A DNA stretch of 64,000 nt, from positions 496,001 to 560,000 of the forward strand of contig NZ_FNQH01000003.1 in the NCBI RefSeq assembly GCF_900107505.1, in the 5' to 3' direction. A program made the position numbers and the translations under genes. Below the pieces are notes generated by a model. That model saw only the letters and a program-made list of their open reading frames with translations, did no database searches and was not told the DNA's origin. Every line of letters begins with the position of its first letter. Position 1 is the first letter of the stretch. This DNA comes from Trichococcus collinsii. GTDB lineage: Bacteria; Bacillota; Bacilli; Lactobacillales; Aerococcaceae. Positions 59,146 through 64,000 of the stretch are shown here, in pieces.

Positions 59146-59958
59146 ATGGACAAGAGAATCGAAGGTACCTTTGCTAATCAGGAAATGATTATCGATGAAA
59201 TTACGCATTTGATTAAGCATGAGGGCTATGCGCCTGAGCAACTGCTGGTCATCACCCGCAACGGCAAGAGCAATTACATCACGGAGGAGACCGCAGTGCA
59301 GGTTATCATAACCGGTGAGGATCGCGAGGAAGATTCTTTATGGGATAAGATTGTAAAATTCTTTACCGTGGATTTGGATGAAGAAGAGGAAGAAACGATT
59401 TTTGAACGCTACGGCATTGATGAGGATACATATGAGCGCTTTGAGGATGCATTGGATGATGGGGAATTGCTGCTTTTGATTGACGATGCGGCTCCGGTCA
59501 ATGATGAACATGCAGAATTTCTTGTGCGTGATGGCATTTTGCCTGATGAAAAAATCGTCCCTGTAGCACCAGTCACTGCCTCGAAACCGGATTGGACATC
59601 TGCAGACAGCGAAGAAGTCGGCGATGTGCCGGCCCATTCCATTGAAGCCACCAAAAAACTGGAAAGGACCGATGTTGCAACTGCACAGCCGACTCAGCCT
59701 GCTGATGTGACCGACGACATCACCGGCCAACCGATCGAAGCGGAAGTGGTAGCGGATCCTGCGATGGCGGAAGACAGTCAGCTTTTGCCGGAGATGCAGT
59801 TCGACAAAGACGATTCCCTACCTCAAATGGATGAGGAGAAGGAACAGTTTTCCAAAGACCCGTTCGGAGGCGACACGGTTGTTGCTGAAACCGGTGAAGA
59901 TGCGGAAGATATCGAACCTGACTATGAAGAGACGGATAAAACGAAACCAGCTCTATAA
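59146..59958 (+). CDS. YflT-domain general stress protein with acidic tail
   Basis: 270 residues. Residues 1-115 match the YflT domain (heat-induced stress protein): RIEGTFANQEMIIDEITHL, ELLVITRNG-like strand and ERYGIDEDTYERFEDALDDG. The remaining 155 residues are acidic, Pro/Ala-rich and probably disordered. ATG 59146 follows GGGAGGA by 7 bases; an ATG at 59104 lacks a site. Its function in the cytoplasm is unknown beyond stress induction in Bacillus. Confidence 0.82.
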   Translation: MDKRIEGTFANQEMIIDEITHLIKHEGYAPEQLLVITRNGKSNYITEETAVQVIITGEDREEDSLWDKIVKFFTVDLDEEEEETIFERYGIDEDTYERFEDALDDGELLLLIDDAAPVNDEHAEFLVRDGILPDEKIVPVAPVTASKPDWTSADSEEVGDVPAHSIEATKKLERTDVATAQPTQPADVTDDITGQPIEAEVVADPAMAEDSQLLPEMQFDKDDSLPQMDEEKEQFSKDPFGGDTVVAETGEDAEDIEPDYEETDKTKPAL

Positions 59959-59963
59959 CTGAT

Positions 59964-60010
59964 AAAGAAACCAACGGCTGCCCCATTATGGGGCAGCCGT
60001 TGGTTTCTTT
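59964..60010. terminator. Terminator between the YflT-domain gene and recX
   Basis: A 21-bp perfect stem: AAAGAAACCAACGGCTGCC and following bases (59964-59984) pair with 59990-60010 around ATTAT, the right arm ending TTTCTTT. Confidence 0.92.
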
Positions 60011-60136
60011 GGCAGGAATAATCTAATAGGATGGATAGTTGAGAGTTACTCATCTAAATAATTCGAACATACGTTTTGTTCCTTTTGTGTTTTGCATGTA
60101 TAATAACAAGAGAGATTCGCCGAAAGGAAGTAAATA

Positions 60137-60973
60137 ATGGATCATACTGAAGAACAGGCTGAAAAATTGCCTGTCGTCACAAAAATAACTGTCCAGAAAA
60201 AACGCAAGGACCGCTTCAATGTCTTTATTGACGGAGAGTACTCCTTTCCGATATCGGAAGCCGTACTCATCAAGGTTGGCTTGCATAAAGGCATGACGCT
60301 TACGAAAGAACGCAGCGCAGAGATCGAGAAGGAAAATTACGATTACATGGCTTACACGACAGCCGTCAATTATTTGTCCTACAGTCTGCGCAGCGAGAAA
60401 GAAGTCCGCAAAAAACTGAATGAAGAAGAGATCAGTCCGGACGCAATCGAACGTGCGCTAACGCGGTTGGTGGATCAGAATTACGTCAATGACCGCAGCT
60501 ATGGCGAAAGTTATACGCGTACGGCGGCGAACCTGAACCTGAAGGGACCGCAGCTCATCGCCAACGAACTGAAAGGAAAAGGCTTGTCTGAAGAAGATAT
60601 TGCCTTTTCTCTGAAACAATATCCGCGTGAACTGCAGCTTGAAAATGCCCAAACGATCGCTGAGAAGCAACTCCGCAAACAAAGTCGTGTTTCTTCGCAT
60701 GAAGCGGCTTCGAAGATCCGACTCTATCTGCATCAAAAGGGCTATCCTTCCGATATCGTCCTGGAAGTAATGGGAGAGATTGAAACGGAAAAAGAGGAAG
60801 AGGATGAAATGTCCGCACTGCGGATGCAAGGCGACAAACTTTGGCGCCGGTATGAGCGAAAAGCAAAAGGCCGTGAGTTGCATCAAAAAGTGAGATCCGG
60901 ACTTTACCAAAAAGGTTACCCTGGAGAACTGATCTCCGCCTATATCGAAGAAAAGGAACAGGAAGCTGAATAA
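60137..60973 (+). CDS. recX: Regulatory protein RecX
   Basis: 278 residues, the long form of Gram-positives. Repeated three-helix units, with YLSYSLRSEKEVRKKL, IERALTRLVDQNYVNDRSYG and GKGLSEEDI as family hallmarks. RecX binds RecA filaments and limits strand exchange. CGAAAGGAAG precedes the ATG. The TAATG overlap with mutY couples translation of the two repair genes. Confidence 0.93.
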   Translation: MDHTEEQAEKLPVVTKITVQKKRKDRFNVFIDGEYSFPISEAVLIKVGLHKGMTLTKERSAEIEKENYDYMAYTTAVNYLSYSLRSEKEVRKKLNEEEISPDAIERALTRLVDQNYVNDRSYGESYTRTAANLNLKGPQLIANELKGKGLSEEDIAFSLKQYPRELQLENAQTIAEKQLRKQSRVSSHEAASKIRLYLHQKGYPSDIVLEVMGEIETEKEEEDEMSALRMQGDKLWRRYERKAKGRELHQKVRSGLYQKGYPGELISAYIEEKEQEAE

Positions 60974-62247
60974 TGACAAATTTGGAACACGAAAAAATAT
61001 TTAAAGCAGTAGGCATTGAAATGTGGCCGGCGGAGAAAATAAAAGCCTTCCGCAAGGCCCTATTGGATTGGTATGACAAAGAGAAACGTGACCTACCCTG
61101 GCGCCGGACGAGCGATCCCTACAGCATCTGGGTATCGGAAATCATGCTGCAGCAGACACGGGTGGACACAGTGATCCCGTATTATCACAATTTCCTGGAT
61201 AAATTTCCCGATATCGCAACGTTGGCGGCTGCACCTGAAGACGCGATCCTGAAAGCTTGGGAGGGGCTCGGTTATTATTCCCGTGTCAAGAATATGCAAA
61301 AGGCTGCGCAACAGATCATAGCTGAATACGGTGGGATTTTCCCGAAGGATCCACAAGAAATTGCGAAGCTGAAGGGAATTGGTCCCTATACAGCCGGTGC
61401 CGTTTCCAGCATTGCTTTCCAGATACCGGAGCCGGCAGTTGACGGCAACGTCATGCGCGTCATGAGCCGATTATTCGAAATCGATGCCGATATTGCCAAA
61501 CCAGCCAGCCGAAAAATTTTTGAAGCGGTCGTGCGCGAACTGATTGATCCGGAGCGACCGGGCGATTTTAACCAAGCATTGATGGATTTGGGCTCGAGCA
61601 TCTGTTCGCCGCTTAATCCGCAGCCTGAAATCAGCCCCATCAAGGCATTCAATGCCGCATACAAAAACGGAACGATGCACCTTTATCCAGTCAAGAGCAA
61701 AGCGAAAAGGCCGGTGCCCATGAACCTGCAGGGTGTCATCCTGCAGAACAGGGAGAAGCAGTTCCTTTTGGAGAAGCGCCCGAACAGCGGCCTTCTAGCT
61801 GATTTTTGGACGTTTCCGTTAATCCAGCTGGATCTCGATACGATTCCCGGATTGGTGGATGCAACAATTAAACCTACCAGCATCCAGACTGAATTGCTGG
61901 TCGCAGAGGATTTCCCGAAGCTGACAGAATCATCAACAAACGCTGATAAAAAGCTGCCGTCCTTTACCCAGATTGAGGCCCAGCTTTCAGAGGCTATAGC
62001 TGAAAAATACGGCTTGAAACCTATCTGGCTGAAGGCAGAAACTGGATCGGTCAACCATGTATTCAGTCACATCAAATGGCATATCACTGGTTATTACGGG
62101 CGCGTGCTGACGAACGCCGAAAGCGAATTACCAGCGCAGTGCAGATGGGTCAGCGAAGAAGCTTTTGCCGATTACGCCTTCCCGGTGCCGCAGCAAAAAA
62201 TGTGGCAACAATTCCAAAAACAGACCCGAAAAGAATTTGGCCTGTAA
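60973..62247 (+). CDS. mutY: A/G-specific adenine glycosylase MutY, lacking the iron-sulfur cluster
   Basis: 424 residues. The glycosylase domain shows DLPWRRTSDPYSIWVSEIML with the catalytic Glu (about 56) and LQQTRVDTVIPYY, the helix-hairpin-helix LKGIGPYTAGAVSS, and AVDGNVMRV with the catalytic Asp. It removes adenine opposite 8-oxoguanine. The four-Cys [4Fe-4S] site that should follow about residue 210 is reduced to one Cys in SSICSPLNPQPEISPIK, so the enzyme is clusterless, a form described from some lactobacilli and other anaerobes. The C-terminal NUDIX-like domain (about 240-424) reads 8-oxoG. Coupled to recX. Confidence 0.95.
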   Translation: MTNLEHEKIFKAVGIEMWPAEKIKAFRKALLDWYDKEKRDLPWRRTSDPYSIWVSEIMLQQTRVDTVIPYYHNFLDKFPDIATLAAAPEDAILKAWEGLGYYSRVKNMQKAAQQIIAEYGGIFPKDPQEIAKLKGIGPYTAGAVSSIAFQIPEPAVDGNVMRVMSRLFEIDADIAKPASRKIFEAVVRELIDPERPGDFNQALMDLGSSICSPLNPQPEISPIKAFNAAYKNGTMHLYPVKSKAKRPVPMNLQGVILQNREKQFLLEKRPNSGLLADFWTFPLIQLDLDTIPGLVDATIKPTSIQTELLVAEDFPKLTESSTNADKKLPSFTQIEAQLSEAIAEKYGLKPIWLKAETGSVNHVFSHIKWHITGYYGRVLTNAESELPAQCRWVSEEAFADYAFPVPQQKMWQQFQKQTRKEFGL

Positions 62248-62370
62248 TGGCTAAAATTTCGCAATCTATTTCCATTCTATGATATACTATTCAATGAACT
62301 GAAAGTTGAGAGTTCCGTCGAAATGATTTCCGGCGAGGACTCAAATAGTTGTAGAAAGTTGGGCACCGTG

Positions 62371-62916
62371 ATGCATAATCCTCGGGAGGGAGAATTCATC
62401 ACCATAAAGAGTTATAAGCATGACGGCAGCCTGCATCGAACGTGGCGTGACACCATGGTATTAAAAACTAGTGACCAATCCATAATCGGCTGTAACGATC
62501 ACACCTTAGTAACGGAAGCAGATGGGCGTCGCTGGGTCACCAGAGAGCCTGCATTGTTGTATTACCATAAACATTATTGGTTCAACATCGTCACCATGAT
62601 CCGCCAAAAGGGTGTCTCCTACTATTGCAATCTGGCATCGCCGTATGCGATCGACCAGGAAGCATTGAAGTACATCGATTATGACCTGGATATTAAAGTT
62701 TTTCCTGATGGTGAAAAACGTTTGCTTGATGTAGATGAGTATGAATTGCATCGCAATCGCATGAATTACCCAAAAGAGATCGATCATATCCTGAAAGAGA
62801 ACGTAAAGATTTTGGTGAGCTGGATCAACGAAGAAAAGGGTCCATTTTCCAAAGAATACGTCGACTTATGGTATGAGCGGTATTGTCAGCTGTCGCATAA
62901 TCAGCAAAACTCGTGA
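62371..62916 (+). CDS. Nucleoside tri- and diphosphatase, Ntdp family (DUF402)
   Basis: 181 residues. [40 protein letters not shown] and [20 protein letters not shown] match the staphylococcal Ntdp protein along almost its full length. Such enzymes hydrolyse nucleoside tri- and diphosphates with metal. ATG 62371 is preferred to the frame start at 62323 because it gives the family N-terminus; the ribosome site is weak (AAAGTTGGG). A terminator follows. Confidence 0.9.
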   Translation: MHNPREGEFITIKSYKHDGSLHRTWRDTMVLKTSDQSIIGCNDHTLVTEADGRRWVTREPALLYYHKHYWFNIVTMIRQKGVSYYCNLASPYAIDQEALKYIDYDLDIKVFPDGEKRLLDVDEYELHRNRMNYPKEIDHILKENVKILVSWINEEKGPFSKEYVDLWYERYCQLSHNQQNS

Positions 62917-62930
62917 TGAATCCAAATTAT

Positions 62931-62967
62931 AAAAAACCAGTCGAGCTTCATGATCGGCTGGTTTTTT
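62931..62967. terminator. Terminator after the Ntdp gene
   Basis: AAAAAACCAGTCGA (62931-62944) pairs with TCGGCTGGTTTTTT (62954-62967, one wobble pair). Works on both strands. Confidence 0.92.
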
Positions 62968-63088
62968 ATCGAAATATCCGCCTGCCCGAAAAAATACCGT
63001 GCATTAATACAACCGTTATATTATGATAAATATATCTGTAATATAGAGTCAATATTTGAAATATCTTTAAAATATTGGAGGAGTCAGA

Positions 63089-64000
63089 ATGAAAAAAAAG
63101 GAAATAGTGCTAGTTTCCATCTTGGGTATCCTTACGATTGCCATTGTTCTTTTTGGATATAAATACGCGGCCGGTAAAAAAGAGGCCTTATTGAATGAGG
63201 GAGAAAAACAGACTGAAACGGTTTCCGAAGTGGTTTCCTCTCAGGAGTCGACAGTCGCCGAGAGCGATACATCAGAAGCGTATGCGCAGTTCTTGGCAGC
63301 ATTTGCTGAGAACCGAAGCAGTGCTTCTGTTGTCGATTATCTGCAGTATGTTCATCATCATACGAAGGAAGTCAACGTCGCCTTCTTCGGGGACGTCGCA
63401 TCCGACGCGGTCTGGGCCAAGGCTGCCATCACTGGCATCCAAGCCGATTTTCCACTTGAGAATCTGACTACTTCGTTCTTCAGCCATCCTTCCGACAGCA
63501 GCTCGGTTTATCTGAGTAGCCAGTATGTTCAGGAAATGGTCGCAAGCAGTCCAGATGTGATTTTTTACACCATTCCGGCTAAAATCGACCAAGTGGTGGA
63601 TATCAGTTTGGCCGATTCGACTCAAAACATCTATAAAATTTATGATGAAATCAGATCAGCTTTGCCTGACGCGCTGATCGTGTTGGTAACACCGCCTCCG
63701 GCAGAAGCTAAAGTGGCTGATTGGAATTCACGTGCCTTGGATTATAGGAACTATACCAATAATCTGGTGGAAGAGAACGCTGCTCTCACTGTTCCGTTAT
63801 ACGACCTGCATGCTGATTTTTTTGCTGAGTTGACGAACCGCGGCGAAACGTTGGCCAACTTTATGGATGCGGCCGGTTTGGAATTGAATGAAGCGGGACA
63901 ACAGCTGTACGGTGAAATGTTCGCGAATAGCCTGCGGATCAGAATGATCAATACGACTGCTGGTTTATACGTGGAAGGCGAGAAACCCGCCTACACACCG
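63089..64000 (+). CDS. Membrane-anchored SGNH-hydrolase-like protein (partial, runs off the right edge)
   Basis: 304 codons without a stop. A membrane segment (about 7-24, VLVSILGILTIAIVLFGYKY) and a Ser/Glu/Val linker precede an SGNH/GDSL-like domain. The fold is suggested by VAFFGDVASDAVWAKA at the block I position, DVIFYTIPA, VLVTPPPAEAK, and LELNEAGQQLYGEMFANSL at the end. Key residues appear changed: the Ser of GDS reads Val, and the DxxHxN His reads Glu, so catalysis is doubtful. GGAGGAGTCAG precedes the ATG. Family assignment is moderate; the true length is unknown. Confidence 0.65.
   Translation, partial: MKKKEIVLVSILGILTIAIVLFGYKYAAGKKEALLNEGEKQTETVSEVVSSQESTVAESDTSEAYAQFLAAFAENRSSASVVDYLQYVHHHTKEVNVAFFGDVASDAVWAKAAITGIQADFPLENLTTSFFSHPSDSSSVYLSSQYVQEMVASSPDVIFYTIPAKIDQVVDISLADSTQNIYKIYDEIRSALPDALIVLVTPPPAEAKVADWNSRALDYRNYTNNLVEENAALTVPLYDLHADFFAELTNRGETLANFMDAAGLELNEAGQQLYGEMFANSLRIRMINTTAGLYVEGEKPAYTP

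Noticed and set aside
1-64000. tRNA, rRNA, insertion sequence or CRISPR array
   Set aside because: Nothing with the needed cloverleaf, rRNA core, transposase with terminal repeats, or regular direct-repeat spacing was seen by eye; short or decayed copies could be missed without a search.

Overview
The window looks like the chromosome of a low-to-mid GC Gram-positive of the Lactobacillales, most likely Carnobacteriaceae (Trichococcus or Carnobacterium type). This is inferred from strong AGGAGG-type ribosome sites, a split CpsC/CpsD/CpsB phosphoregulatory set, LCP ligases, GW-module autolysins, a ComK-like protein and an Ntdp (DUF402) protein close to the staphylococcal form. I see no rRNA, tRNA, CRISPR array, insertion sequence or prophage block. 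Most genes serve the cell surface.

1-9.1 kb is the end of one surface-polysaccharide cluster: a GT4 tail, Wzy-like polymerase, Wzx flippase, GT2, a membrane-bound UDP-sugar 4,6-dehydratase (PglF/CapD type), a DegT aminotransferase, and one reading frame that joins a chain-length regulator to a tyrosine kinase. After map (methionine aminopeptidase), 10.4-19.6 kb holds a second cluster: cpsC-cpsD-cpsB, a small unknown gene, an LCP ligase, two GT2 enzymes, a second Wzx and a GT32-like enzyme.

A 2059-residue secreted protein on the minus strand (19.7-25.9 kb) carries seven NodB deacetylase-like domains, four of them with a damaged first motif, and a C-terminal beta-propeller-like domain. 26.3-34 kb continues with a second LCP, galE, galU, GT2, GT4, a chain-length-regulator-like protein without a P-loop, and EpsG. 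34-40 kb is a GtrB/GtrA/GT-C/YfhO set of the kind that glycosylates teichoic acids. 40-46.5 kb has two secreted wall hydrolases, each with seven GW modules. 46.6-53.1 kb holds a zinc-starvation lipoprotein (ZinT) under a Zur-like box, an unidentified structured RNA, azoR, an acyltransferase, a second gtrB-gtrA pair, a short-chain dehydrogenase and a YdcF-like protein.

53.2-55.1 kb is a RloA/RloB (AbiL-like) defence pair whose second gene is frameshifted. 55.7-59 kb pairs a minus-strand unit (sigma factor, DUF1659, DUF2922, LysM amidase) with a divergent ComK-domain gene, which suggests a competence or differentiation switch. The end holds a YflT-type stress protein, recX-mutY, ntdp and a partial SGNH-like membrane protein.

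The most unusual features are four intergenic clusters of an imperfect CTCCGG...CCGGAG palindrome, one abutting a truncated HAD gene; the seven-domain NodB protein; the fused regulator-kinase with an internal start after a G7 tract; and the approx. 370-nt structured RNA near 47.6 kb.
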